Origin: Blastobasis lacticolella
Taxonomy: Eukaryota > Arthropoda > Insecta > Lepidoptera > Blastobasidae
Reading direction: 5' to 3'
DNA: 64,000 nt
NCBI GenBank assembly: GCA_905147135.1
Contig: LR990051.1
Coordinates: 253,001 to 317,000, forward strand
In this document: in pieces, positions 25,101-40,100 of the stretch
Numbering within the stretch: the first letter of the stretch is position 1
Layout of the letters: the number at the start of each line of letters is the position of its first letter
Notes under the pieces: generated by a model
What the model was told of the DNA's origin: nothing
Seen by the model: only the letters and a program-made list of their open reading frames with translations
Databases searched by the model: none
Program-made: the position numbers and the translations under genes

Positions 25101-28100
25101 GGTTCTATTGACAGTTATACACGACAACACGGGCACCTGTTACCAGTATGGCAAAAGACCCCAGATCCAAGTTAACCCGACACTACACCGAAGATATTCC
25201 GGATATCAGCCTGTACGAGATTAGTATGGCTCTTAAACAGCTTAAAAACAACAAGGCGCCGGGTGATGATGGAATTACAGCTGAGCTTCTAAAAGCTGAT
25301 GCCGAACCGGTGCTAAAGACCCTTTAGAAGCTGTTCAATTCCGTCATCCTCGGGAAAAACGCCGGAGGCATGGCACAGAAGCATTGTGATATTGTTATTC
25401 AAGGAAGGTGATAAGGCTTTCTTGAAGAACTTCAGACCAATACCGCTGCTGACCCATGTGTATAAGCTGTTTTCCAGAGTCATTACAAATCGTGTCGCAC
25501 GCAGGTTTGATGACTTTCAGCCTCCCTAACAAGCCGGATTACGAAAAAGTTTTAGTAGCATAGACCACATACATACGCTACGGCAGGTTATACAGAAGAC
25601 CGAAAAGTATAACTGGCCATTATGCTTGGCGTTTGTGGATTATGAAAAAGCTTTCGATTCTATCGACACTTGGGCGGTGCTCCAGTCTCTACAGCGGTGC
25701 CAAATTGACTATCGATATGTCGAAGCACTGAAGTGTTTGTACGAAAACGTCACTATATCAGTTCGTCTCCAGGACAAGACCATAGAGCCTATTCAGCTGC
25801 AGCGAGGTGTTAGACAAGGCGATGTCATATCACCGAAGTTGTTCACCGCTGCACTGGAGGATATATTTAAGCTTCTGGACTGGGACGGACTTGGAATATT
25901 GATGAGTGAGGTATTCGCCGTTTTTATTGATTAACGGCGAATACCTCACTCACCTTAGATTTGCTGACGATATCGTAGTCATGGCTGAAACACTGGAAGT
26001 CTTGGGCAAAATGCTCGATGTCCTCTGTTGTGCCTCTTAACAAGTAGGTTTTAAAATGAACATTTACAAGACGAAAATTATGTCGAATGTCCATGTTGTG
26101 CCTACTCTGGTGATAGTTGGAGGCACTCCACTTGAAGTTGTTGAGGACTCGAACGAATGGTCCAGCTAGGTAGGTCCAATTAGGTCCAGATAGGAGGCCT
26201 ACCCACGCTGCGTCTTCCGGTACGTGGTCGCCACTCAAAAACTTTACTGCCCCGTCGGCCATCTGTTCTTCAAGCTGTGTGCCCTTCAGTCTGACAATCC
26301 TTAGAGCTATGTCAATGACTTTAGTTCGCTTGCGGATCTCCTCATTTCTGATTCGATAGCGCAAAGAGACTCAAAGCATAGCTCTTTCCATTGCCTTTTG
26401 GGTAACAGTGAGCTTTCTTATAAGGCCCACAGTGAGCGGCCACGTTTCAGGTCCGTAAATCATCACTGGCAATACACATTGGTCAAAAACCTTCGTTTTG
26501 AGACACTGCGGTAATTGGGACGAAAATATATAGTATAAAAGGGAGAATTCGTGAGGTGCAGGCAAACTCCTATTCGACAAAGAAAATGTCATAAACTTTG
26601 TCTTGGCCACGTTTAAAGTCAGCAAATTCTCGTCTTACCTGTTTCGTACAGAGTTGAACCCAGTCTGGGCACAGTTGAATGCCGACTCCCACGTTTCGCT
26701 GTAGATTATCAGCGCAGCGTCGTCGGCGTACGCAAAAATGGAACCACCCCTAAGCTTAAATTGACATAGGTCGTTAATGTAGATTAAAAATTATATAGGA
26801 CCGAGTACACTACACGGGGATCTTTTGCGGCGTGCCTCAGGGGGCACGCCGTAAAAGATCCCCAGCTCATTACTTAACCTATCTCCAATCCTGACACGTT
26901 GCCGTCTATTCGAGAGATAACTCCTATCTTACCAATTATTGACTACGCTGATGTGTGTTGCTCTGACGTCAATCAGGATCAATTGAATAAATTGTAACGC
27001 CTACTCAACAACTATATCCGTTTTATTTATGGTTTACGCAAATACGACCACATTTCATCATTTCGTGAAAAGCTGACGTGGCTTCCTATACGGCACCGCC
27101 ATAACTTGCGCGTCCTTTCTCTTCTTTTTTCCATACTGAAGGATCCAGTTGTACCGGAGAATTTGAAATGTAAATTTCAATTCGTCTGCGATACTCATTA
27201 GCGCAATCTTCGCTCTTCTGATACTCTCTGCTTAAATCTTCCACTTCAGCGCACTGGTTTTCTCGCCAACTCTTTCTCTTTAATGGCAGCAAGGCTGTGG
27301 AATGATCATCCGGTCGATATCAGACGAAGCTCCAACAAACCTTCCTTCAAAAAAGCTGTTCGAGAGCATTTTCTAAATTCTTTGTAATACCCGACTTTAA
27401 CTTATTTCTTTTTTCACCGCTTACTATTGCGAGTAAGCTTGGTAGGTAGGCACTTGATTGAAATTGGTAGTCAAGTACGTTCTGCTATCTTGTTGTTGTT
27501 GGTTTTTAGTATTTCACAAAAATTTTGAGTTTCGGTATGTGAATACTAGTGGGTAGATATGTATTTTTAATTAGAAATGTAAGTGTAATGTTGTTGTAAA
27601 TTTTTATGCACCGCCTGCAATTTTTATTACCAGTTTTAGGGGTAGACTGGTAGGTAAAGCTACAAAGCTTTAAGTTCACCTTTGTACTATTTTGTGCATA
27701 AAGTATTAAATAAATAAATAAACTCCTAAAAAGTTCAAGCTGAGGGCCTCTGATACCAATTGACTCAAGTTTGGTAATAAGTACAGAGACAGTGTCAAAT
27801 GCCTTTGCTAAGTCAAGGAAGTTGTTTTCTCCGAGATTGCAAATCTCCTAAATTATTAAGCTCCCAATTTCAGCTTCATTAGTGTCCAAGAGTGCAAAAG
27901 AATATGGACAAGACTGAATGACACCGGCCCGTCGTCGCGAGTCGCCGGTTGGTTTTATCTTTTCAACCAGTTTGCAAAAAAGTGACTCACCCCATTGATA
28001 CTGCGCTCTGGATCTCGAGATGAAATAAGGGAATCTGCACTAGATTTCTGTTCAGCGGTAGAAGTAATATTTTTTATAGTGCTCCGAAGACGTTTATTAC

Positions 28101-31100
28101 TATTGCCTTGAGCATCCTGGATCAACGCTCTATCATACTCCATTTTTGTTTTCCTGAATAGGGCGTTACAGTAATTTCTATACCTAGTAAATGTAGTCCT
28201 AAGCATTTTAATATCATCGATTATTTATACTTAGATTTTTTAAGTTTAGAATGAAGTTTATCCCTGTTTTGCAAACATTTTAAAAGTCCCTTACACTCGG
28301 TTTCTGAAAGTCCGGTGGCGGAGTTACGCGACTCCATCGAGTACGTAACGAGTACATCAGTGGCAGCCTTGGTGTGAGGGATATCGCAGATAAGATCGAG
28401 GAGGCTCGTCTGCGCTGGTTTGGTCACGTATTGCATAAGCCTTAGGGATACGTGGGAAATAGGTGCCTGTATCTGCCGGTATCAGGAAAGAGGCTACGTG
28501 TGCGGCCCAAGAAGCGATGGATTGACATCGCTGAGTCTAATGCGAGAGCCAAGAGCCCACCACTATAACACGTTGCTCTGGCAGCAAAAAGGCAAATGCC
28601 CCTCCACTGCCAAAGCCACGGTTCCCCGAATCCCATGTCCCATGAAGCACTAGAAACCTTACTCACCGGCAGAAACACAATACTTTTTAAAAGAGTATTA
28701 TTAAGCTGCGGTATTCTGTAAGGTAGAGGTACTTCCCCAGTCGGGCGGCTCCAATTCGAACGGGTACCCCGCTATGCCCTACCTCTCTTATACTTACTTA
28801 CTTGGTCTTGGTCGGGGGACCTTGGTCTGGGGGTTGGACATAATCGGGGGCCAGGACCTGGACCTGAACCACGAACGCTACGATATGGTCCAAGCAAGAT
28901 TGATTGTTACGTGTGGCCAATGTGTACGCAGGAAGCATACCATGATAAAAAATGAGAGTTAGGTATTCTGTAGACCGAGAGTCGCAAACGTTTTCAGAGA
29001 TATCAATGTTCATATCGCCTGTCAATACTATATTTTTATATGAAGAATATAGGTTTAAATGTTCATTTAATGTGACCAGAAAATAATTAATATTACGATT
29101 ACTAGGTGGGCGATAGATTGATATTAAGACCGTGTCTGTACCTAAAAGCATAGTGATACAGTTAGGGTCCTTTATTTTTGATTCTACAACGGTAACACAG
29201 TAATGACTGCGAGTATCACTCCTGTCCAGAAGGGTAAGAAAACCGTTGAAAGTTGCAATTAATACTTCTTATATTTTGACATATAATTTTTAAAGATGAA
29301 CGGTGCGTTATTGATATACTTTTACAGCCTCGATCGTACAGGTAGCAGAATTAGCCACCCTAAGGTCATCAAGTTCCATGTTTATATCGTCGAGATTATG
29401 GAATTGTAATGTGTAGGTAGGATATCGACAGATAAATAAGTTTATTTACATTTAAGTGTAGGGTGTAGTTTGCACTAAAAATACTTATACGAAAGATACA
29501 TTGTAGCTGCATGCAATCAATATTCTGTGACTCCGGTTCAAATTTACTACTTGAGATTTATGTTGTGGGTAGAATAATATTAAATATTAAATTCTATTGA
29601 TTACTGGATGCATGGTTTTTAGACTATAAATTATGTTACTGCTGGCCAATATTGCGAAATAATTAGCTGAGTGGCCGTCCGATGAATAAGTAAAGTAAAA
29701 CACATTTATTACACTCAAAAACACAGCACAAAATTCTTAAAATTAAATTTAAGAAATATAATCAAACAGAGACATAAACAAAGCAAGAAAAAGAAAAAGG
29801 ATAGTCTAATCTCGTTACTTGTGCCATGTGGAGAGTGCAATGGGGCCACACTCAGCATATGCCACGACAGTTGCCGTGACGCTGAATTGCAATAAAGACC
29901 GTGTGTGCTTGTGTGTGTGTGTGTGTAAGATGTGTATGGGGTGTGTTGTGTTGAATATGGGTTATTCTGTGTACGAAATTCTATGCTGGACAAATAAAAA
30001 AATTCACCCAAACATAATTTCAATGAAATACAACCGAAGAATCCACAAATTTTTTTTGGCATTGTAGTTTAGGTATATATATTTTAGCTATAAGATGCTA
30101 CAACTTTGTTAGTGTAGTCTTGGTGGTTGTCCTAAATAAATACTGGACTGTTGCTCTTTTCATCTTGTTTCCCATTTTTAAATAAAACCTCGTATTCTGA
30201 AAGGTGGTGTGTGGCGCCGCCACTTAAAAGAATAGCACCACCCCATCTCTTCCCGTGGGTGTCGTAAGAGGCGACTAAGGGAATAACCCGGAAGATGGGC
30301 AGCAGCATCTTTCGGGTACATTTACATCTACTGCACTGCGATCGCCAACCCGCCTGCCAAGCGTGGCGATTATGGCAACCCCCCCCCGATGACAAGCACA
30401 CACAGGCCACGGCCCCCAGTACCCGGCGGCCCCGCTATTCCGGACTATGGTAGCGGTCACGGTAACGGCGGGGCAGGGGGTGCGAAGAATCACCGGATGC
30501 GACCAGGCTACCACAAAGCACGACCACTGGCCCTGGCAACATACAATGTCCAGACACTGCGGACCGACGAAAAGCTCGTGGAACTGGAGGAAGTGGTAAG
30601 CAGATTAAATTGGGATATTATAGGGTTATCTGAAGTCCGAAGAAAGGGGGAGGACTCGATAATCCTAAAGTCCGGAAATCTGCTTTACTTCCGGGAGGGC
30701 GACCAACTGTCCCTAGGTGGTGTCGGGTTCCTCGTCCACAAATCCCTCGTGAACAACATCGTCAAAATCGAGAGTGTGTCGTCTAGGGTAGCGTACCTTA
30801 TACTCAGAATTACCAAGCGGTATTCGTTGAAGGTCATACAGGTCTACGCACCGACTTCGACTCACTCCGACGATGAAGTGGAGGCTATGTATGAGGATAT
30901 TTCTACAGCCATGCATACCTCCAAGACACATTATACCGTTGTCATGGGGGATTTGAACGCGAAACTGGGCAAACGAGGCGGAGACGAGTTGAGAGTGGGG
31001 CAATTTGGAGTTGGAAGTCGGAACGCCCGTGGCCAGATGCTGGCCGGCTTTATGGAGAAGGAGGGACTCTTTATGATGAACTCATTTTTCAGGAAGCCGG

Positions 31101-34100
31101 ATCATCGCAGATGGACGTGGGTTAGTCCCGATGGTGTCACAAAAAATGAGATTGACTTCATCCTATCTACGAAACGGCATATATTCAATGATGTCTCGGT
31201 GATCAATAGCGTTAAAATTGGCAGTGATCACCGCTTGGTAAGAGGCACATTGAATATTAATCCCCAGCTGGAAAGATCGAGATTGATGAGGTCCACGCTC
31301 CGGCCTGTACCCATCCAAATCCAAAACCCCGAGAGCTTTCAACTCGAATTACAAAATCGCTTCGAGTGCCTAGGAGAGTGCGTCGACGTAGATGACTATA
31401 ATAACAGGTTCGTGGAAACTGTCTATACGGTTGGGTCAAAGTTTTATAAGGCCTGCCGTACAAACAGAACAAACAAAATCTCTGACGATACCCTCAAACT
31501 CATCGAAGAAAGACGCGGAATGACTCTGCAATCCCCTGATGATGTCTCTCAATTTAGGCGACTTAATCGACAGATCTCCAAGTCTCTGACTCGCGACATA
31601 CGCCGCTTTAATACTACCAATATTGAGGCGGCGATCGAGCGGAACAAAGGCTCTAAAGTCTTTGCGAGAGATCTGTCGATTGGACAGAGCCAGTTGACGA
31701 GACTGAAAACGGATGACGGCAGAGTTGTTTCGACCAAGTCCGAGGTTTTGAGGGAAGTCGAGAGGTTCTATGGACAGTTATACACGACAACACGGGCACC
31801 TGTTACCAGTATGGCAAAAGACCCCAGAGCCAAGTTGACCCGACACTACACCGAAGATATCCCGGACATCAGCCTGTACGAGATTAGTATGGCTCTCAAA
31901 CAGCTTAAGAACAACAAGGCGCCGGGTGATGATGGAATTACGGCTGAGCTTCTGAAAGCTGGTGGCAAACCTGTGCTTAAGACCCTTCAGAAGCTGTTCA
32001 ATTCCGTCATCCTCGAGGGCAAAACGCCGGAAGCATGGCACAGAAGCATAGTGATATTGTTCTTCAAGAAAGGTGATAAGGCTCTCTTGAAGAACTTCAG
32101 ACCAATATCGCTACTGACCCATGTCTATAAGCTGTTTTCGAGAGTCATTACGAATCGTCTCGCACGCAGGTTTGATGACTTCCAGCCTCCCGAACAAGCC
32201 GGATTCCGAAAAGGTTTTAGTACCATAGACCACATACATACGCTGCGGCAGGTTGTACAGAAGACCGAAGAGTATAACCGGCCATTATGCTTGGCGTTTG
32301 TGGATTATGAGAAAGCCTTCGATTCGATCGAAACTTGGGCGGTGCTCCAGTCTCTACAGCGGTGCCAAATTGACTATCGATATATCGAAGCATTGAAGTG
32401 TTTGTACAAAAACGCCACTATGTCAGTTCGTCTCCAGGGCAAGACCACAGAACCTATTCAGCTGCAGCGAGGTGTTAGACAAGGTGATGTCATATCTCCG
32501 AAGTTGTTTACCGCTGCACTGGAGGATATCTTTAGGCTTCTGGACTGGGACGGACTTGGCATCAATATTAACGGCGAGTACCTCACGCACCTCAGATTTG
32601 CTGACGATATCGTAGTCATGGCTGAAACCCTGGAAGACTTGGGCAAAATGCTCGATGACCTCTGTAGTGCCTCTCAACAAGTAGGTCTTAAAATGAACAT
32701 GGACAAGACGAAAATTATGTCGAATGTCCATGTTGTGCCTACTCCAGTGACAGTTGGAGGCACTCCACTTGAAGTTGTTGACGACTATACATACCTAGGA
32801 CAAATAGTCCGGCTAGGTAGGTCCAATTTCGAGAAAGAGGTCAATCGACGAATCCAACTCGGTTGGGCAGCGTTCGGGAAGCTACGCCACATATTTTCGT
32901 CCCAATTACCGCAGTGTCTTAAGACGAAGGTCTTTGACCAATGTGTGTTGCCAGTGATGACTTACGGAGCTGAAACGTGGCCACTCACTATGGGCCTTAT
33001 AAGAAAGCTCACTGTTACCCAAAGGGCAATGGAAAGAGCTATGCTCGGAGTTTCTTTGCGCGATCGAGTCAGAAATGAGGAGATCCGCAAGCGAACCAAG
33101 GTCACCGACATAGCTCTAAGGATTGCCAGACTGAAGTGGCAGTGGGCAGGGCACATAGCTCGAAGAACAGATGGCCGATGGGGCAGTAAAGTTCTCGAGT
33201 GGCGACCACGTACCGGTAGACGCAGCGTGGGTAGGCCTCCTACAAGGTGGACCGACGACCTGGTAAGGATCGCAGGTACAAGCTGGATGCGGAAAGCACA
33301 GGACCGGTCTTTGTGGAGATCTCTGGGGGAGGCCTATGCCCAGCAGTGGGCGTCTTCTGGCTGATGATGATGATGATGATTCTGAAAGGAGGACACTTAG
33401 CCATTTCAAATGACAACAACATTTCATTACAATTAAATTAAATTACAATGAAAATTTTTCAATTCACCAGTGTAAAATATAAACAAATGTTCCCCCATAG
33501 CCGGCGAGTGATATTTGCTGACCCAAAAAGTGTCCAAATCTTGGGGCCCTACGCCTCAACCGACGTCCCAACTCCTGATACAGCTTTTTATGCTAATTCG
33601 AGCACCTCGGGCACCCGCGCAGTCTCTGCAGCAAACGGCACAAAGTCGAATGTTGCCTCCAACAGTATTTGCCCTGTTTGAGGCTCACCGTCAGTAGCGT
33701 AACTAGAGCGATACCCGCGGTGCCCAGGCCAGGCGCGGAGCCCCGAGTCTGACTCACAATCGCCCACGGTTTTATAAGCCAAAAGGCCAAAAATTCCAAA
33801 ATTTTATTATTTTATCAATCCAGCTTTTTGACGCAGCAAATGCAGCAAATGACAAAAATTTCGAGCTCGCATCTCTCGCAAATGAATAATCATTTGCTAC
33901 TATTTTTTCATACTATTTACATATCATTCAAAGCATAAAATTCCGAGCTCGCTACGCTCGCTCATATATTCATTTTAACAATCACCCCAGCTTATAAAAA
34001 CCGTAATGTTAAAAGTTTTGTGCGCGCTCCGATTGCTTATTCAATCATTTATATTACTTTTATTGTCTTTTATTACGATCAGCATCACACATCATCACAG

Positions 34101-37100
34101 CATCTAAGCTAAAAAAATCAAAAGTTTCTAGCTCGCTCCGCTCGCTCATTCATTCATTTATCACACCAACTTTTATGACTGAAAATGTAAAAAATTTCGA
34201 GGTCGCTTCACTCGCTCATTCGTAAGTTTCAAGTTCTTTTCTTATCTTTCACCTAGCTCGTTGCGGTCACTCATTCATTGATTTCTTGAAATTACTATTG
34301 TGAAGATCACCCATTGTTGTTAAGACCAAAATTGCGAGCTCGCTCCCTCGCTCATTCATTCAATAATCACCATTAGGATTTTATAACTAAAAATGACACA
34401 AATTTCAAGTTCACTCCACTCGCTCAATCTTTCATTTATCACCCCAGCGTTTAAGACCTGAAAGGTCAAAACTGTTTAGTTCGCCCCGGTGGCTCATTCA
34501 TTGATTCCAGCTTTTAAGACCCAAAATGACAAACAATTTTGTGCTGTGTGTTTGAGTGTAATAAATGTGTTTTACTTTACTTTACTTTACTTTAAACATT
34601 TCTAGTTCGCTCCGCTCGCAAATACAATCGTTGTTATCCTCTAGGTTTTAAAACCCTAAATTTCCGAGCTCGCTTCGCTCGCTTATTCATTTATTGATCA
34701 CCCCGCTAAAAGACAAAAATTTTTTTCACTCGGACACATGCTCATGATAACGTATAATTTTTACTGTTGGTTTAGGGGGGCCTTAACCAAATCCTGTAAA
34801 AACCAAAATATCAAAAATTCAAAAAAAATTACAGAGTTCGACTATGTAATGTGACAACTGAAAACTAACGCCTAACTGAAAAACTGGATTTAATTAATCA
34901 GCACAATTAATGGCTTTAATTGTGCTGATTCGTGCTCACTGACTGTACATTAGCTATCGACTCGGCTTCATCGACCACTTCAGGGCCCCCCCCCTGGAAA
35001 ATAGCCCTAGATACGCCAATGAAATATATACGTGTAATACGACTTTAACAATAATAGGATAATAATACAAATCTAGTCATTGTTTTCGTAACTTTTTTTT
35101 TTTTTTACTAATTGTCTAGCCAGGCACCTGGTGGTAAGTGACGATGCGGCCGATGATGGAGCATGCCTGTCTAGGAACAGCTTATTCACTCTAGCCTTGA
35201 AGGCATCCAAATTATATTGATCAGGGAACACACTCGCAGATTTTTAAGATCCAATTCAGTTTTTGTCCAAGTTGATCCCGATTCTGCCGTTTATGGTGTA
35301 GTGCCGATACTTCACTAACGCCAAGCTTAATGGCTGGTTATACTTTTCGGTCCTCTGTATAACCATACATACGCTTTTCGGAACCCGGCTTGTTCGGGAG
35401 ACAGGAAGTCTTCAAACCTGCGTGCGTGATGATTCGTAATGACTCTCGAAAACAGCTTATACACATGGGTCAGCAGCCATATTTGTCTGAATTTCTTCAA
35501 GAGAGCCTTATCGCTTTTCTTAAAGAACAATAAATATCACTATGCTTCTGTGCCATGCTGCCGGCGTTTTTCCTTCGAGGATGACGGAATTGAACAGCTT
35601 CTGAAGGGTCTTAAACACAGATTTGCCACTAGCTTTCAGAAGCTCAGCCGTAATTCCATCATCACGCGGCGCCTTGTTGTTCTTGAGCTTTTTGAGAGCC
35701 ATACTAATCTCGTACAAGTTTTTGTCCGGGATATCTTCCTCGTAGTGTTGGGTTAATTTGGCTCTGGGGTCTTTTGCCATACTGATAACAGGTGCCCGTG
35801 TTGTCGTGTATAACTGTCCGTAGAACCTCACGACTTCGCTCAAAACCTAGGACTTGGTCGAAACAACTCTGCCGTCATCCATGTTCAGTCTCGCCAACTT
35901 GCTCTGTCCAATCGACAGATCTCTCGCAAAGACTTTAGAGCCTTTGTTCCGCTCGATGGCCGCTTCAATATTGGTAGTATTGAAGCGGCGTATGTCGCGA
36001 ATCAGAGACTTGGAGATCCGTCGATTAACTCGCCTAAATTGAGAGACATCATCAGGGAATTGCAGAGTCATTCCGCGTCTTTCTTCTATGAGTTTGAGGG
36101 TAATGTCAGAGATTTTATTGGGTCTTTTTGTACAGAAGGCTTCATAAAACTTTGACCCAACCGTATAGACAGTTTCCACGAACCTTTTATTGTAGTCATC
36201 TACGTCGACGCACTTTCCTAGGCATTAATTCGAGTTGAGAGCTATCGGTGTTTTGGATTTGGATGGGTGTAGGCCGGAGCGCAGATTGATGAGAATCTCG
36301 ATCTTTCTAGCTTTGAATTTATTTTCAATGTGCCTTTTACCAAACAGTGATCACTGCCAATTTTTACGCTGTTGATCACCGAGACATCATTGAATATATG
36401 CCGTTTCGTAGATAGGTTGAAGTCAATCTCATTTTTTGTGACACCTTTGGGACTAACCCACGTCCATCTGCGATGATCCGGCTTCCTGAAAAATGAATTT
36501 ATCATATAGAGTCCCTCCTTCTCCATAAAAGCCGGCCAGCATCTGGCCACGGGCGTTCCGACTTCCAACTCCAAATTGCCCCACTTTCAACTCGTCTGCG
36601 CTTTGTTTTCCCAGTTTCGCGTTGAAATCCCCCATGACAACGGTTTAATGTGTCTTGGAGGTATGTATGGCTGTAGAAATATTCTCATACATAACCTCTA
36701 CTTTATCGTCGGAGTGAGTTGAAGTCGGTGGGCAGACCTGTATGACCTTCAACGAATGCCGCTTGGTAATTCTGAATATAAGGTACGCCACCCTAGACGA
36801 CACACTCTCGATCTTGGCGATGTTGTTCACGAGGGATTTGTGGACGAGGATCCCGACACCATCTAGGGACAGTTGGTCGCCCTCCCGGAAGTAGTTCAGA
36901 TTTCCGACTTCAGGCTTATCGAGTCCTCCTCCTCTCTTCGGACTTCAGATAACCCTATAATGTCCCAATGTAATCTGCTCACCAGTCGTCGCCCACCCAC
37001 GGGAAGAGATAGGAGTGTGCTATTTTTTGAGGTGGCGGCACCACACACCACACTTACACTCGTGGGTGTCTTAAAAGGCGACAAATGTTTACGAGGCAAA

Positions 37101-40100
37101 ATATTTAGAGTCTTCGAAGGCTGGAAAATGGGCAGCAACGTTTTCCATTGTTATCTTCAGAACATTGCGATCGCCAACCTGCCGGCCAAGCGTGGAGATT
37201 ATGGCAATAACCTCCCCTTTCGGGGGAGAGGCCGTAAGTCCTGCAGTGGACTGGTATGGGCTGTGATGATGATTACTGCCGCCATCTAGCTGTGACGTCA
37301 CCAGGCCAGCAGCCTGGCCACCGGTATGGCGCTACCCACACACATACTTTTTCGAACTTCCTCCTTGTTTGGTTTAATTTAAAAAGTGGTAGGACTCTGT
37401 CTAGCCTGAGGAGTCCGACTGGGTGAGTATCACCGCTCTAATCTATTTCTGCCGCCAAGCAACAATGCTTGCATTGTTGTGTTCCGGTTTGAAGGATAAG
37501 GTAGCCAGCGAAATTACAGGCATGACGCATTTCATCTTAGTTCTCACAGTGACAACGTACGTGCGGCTCTGCATTTGTATCTATGAATTGTAGATGTTAT
37601 GGGCGACTCTTACCACTTACCACCAGATGGACTGTCTGCTCGTTTGTCAATGAATAGAATAAAAAAATATTGTTGCAGGGGCTGGTGGTGGTGTCGGGTA
37701 TGGTCTGCGTGTACGGCGACCTCTACAACGCCGTGTTCCATTGCAACGGCGCGGGTCATCTCGCGGCGCTTTACCTCGCCGACCTGCTGTACTTCGTCAC
37801 GGTACGGCCGGCATCTAGAGCTGCAGCGGGTTAGCTAGGATAACAGCTGCAAAAGTGTAGATGGCACTTGTAAAAATCGGGTCGCAAATTCGCAAAGTAA
37901 ATAGAATCAAAATCATCAAAGTATCATGACCATGATGCATGCAACTGTGTCGAAATATCGGGCTACTCGTCAACGAAGGTACGCGGTAGGAAACCCGGAA
38001 CATACCCTTAAAATGTACATTAATAATAGTTGAATGCGTAGCAAACATCTACGCAGCTAAGTGTGCAGTGATTGAAGCATTTGTGTGGGCTTACGGGCTG
38101 CCCCAAGAAAATCCACTTAACCTGCACTATCTATCGTGATATTGTGGGAACCGTGTCAAGTTGTCTGAATTTGTTAACAATTCACTTGTTGTTGGCTAAA
38201 CCGACGCGAATGCGATGGATATCCATTTAGCCAAAAGAAAAATAATTAGAAGAAGAACATTAATAGACTATAGGTTGCTTAAAAAGGAACTAACATAGAG
38301 GCAATAGGGAAACTCTATTGAAGATCGTTTTCGCAGTCAATTGGTTTGTTTTTTTCTACTGATACCAAAATGGAACTTACTTTAGATTCATGCTTTGTCC
38401 ATCTATCAAAAACTAACTCAAGATACACTCGTAAAACAAAGTAATTTGTTACTTTCTTGTTTTGATTCGGAACTATCTTAATGCATTTTTTTGTCACAGT
38501 GTGGTGCTGGGCCGTGTCTTTCTTAGTGACAAAAGTAACCGATCAAAGTTTTATTAATATATTTTTTCATTTAAGGTAATAACCAATATTGTGAAGCCCT
38601 TCGCTATAGAAGACGCAAAGCTTAAAAGACTGACTCAAGAGGAGAGACGGCGGTAAGCGAAGCAGAGCACACAGCCAATAGGTCTAATCTATCGGTTTTT
38701 ACCTAACTGCGACTGCGGTTATGTTTTTCGAGAGTATGTATATACGTATGGATGTATGTATATTTCTTTGTTACCGGAACTGCCCAATCTAAAATCCACG
38801 TCTTTGTTCTACCACCAAACGAGGAGAGCCTCAGCGAAATTACCCTGTTTTACAGTAGAAATAATAATGACTACTCGCACTAACCACTTTGCCTCAGCAT
38901 TTGCCTCGTTACCGCGATCTGAAAGACATCCAGTGCCATCTAGCGTTAAATCCGCATTAAACATGTCGATTGAATGTTCAGGTACATAAAGTCGGAGTTC
39001 AAGTATGAGATAGTATCGTGTCTGCCGCTGGAGCTGCTCAGCCTGGCGGCGGCGCCCGCGCGCGGCTGGAGCTGGTTCGCCGTGCTCCGGCTCAACAGGC
39101 TGCTGCGCATCGTGAGTCAAGGCTTTCTATCATCGCACCGCTCGCCACCGATAAGGACTTCATCCTCACACCTTGGAGCCAAATTGGTCGCGATCTGTGC
39201 GGCTCCAAATGAACTTTCTCCCACGCACACTAAGGTTGTGGAATTAACTACCTGGAGAGGTTTTCCCTGGAGAGTTCAATATGGAGTTCTTCAAGATGGG
39301 GTTTAAATGCGCTTCTCTCGGCAGTTGACAGTCCTGAAGACGCTGTCGTTCCACCGCGAACGGCTGGGCAGCAACATGGTGGCCGCCATCGGGCTCTGGA
39401 TACTCGTCACGCTCTCCATCCTCATACACATGTTCACGTGCTGCTGGTGCGCGCTGGGAATCTATGAGGAGGCTGCACACAACCAATCCTGGATCACATA
39501 CATGCGTGAGTGAAACGTTTATAAAAACTGTTACACGTACTTTTTGGTACAGATACAGGCGTTTTTATGCACCGTGCTTTGTTGTTTAAAAAAGAATGGT
39601 TTTCTTACGGAAGTTTGAACCGACTTCAAAAAACAAATGAAGGAGGAGGTTCTATGTTCGACTGTATTATCATTATCATGATGTAATTTACTTAAGGGCG
39701 AACTACGCGAAGAAATCAGGGGGCTGTGCTGATGTATTAGCGCTGGCCGAACGTAGCCGACAAATTTCGAATCGCCTCCGATGATTGGAATTGGTCGGCG
39801 CCGTTATGCAGGTCTATAGACTCGCTTCCCACCGACTGCTTGGACTACCTACATGGCCCGGTATCGTAAAATGATGGAAGGTCTGCGCGGGCTTCCTGCT
39901 TTTATTTATTTATGTGTAGGTATACGCCCTATAAGCCGTGTGGTGTCCTAAAGGCTAAAGTAAGATTGAGCTGATCACGGCACGAAATGAGAATCACAGA
40001 TAACTAACAAACGGGGTCAAGTAAAGATGCACGATTTCGAGCCATGTTATATATTTTGCCCTTAATCTTGCCGTAAATCCCTGTTACAATGTTTTAAGCC

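Noticed and set aside
33826..34740. A CRISPR-like array
   Set aside because: The units are degenerate, lack constant repeats and unique spacers, and the context is an animal intron. It is a decayed minisatellite.
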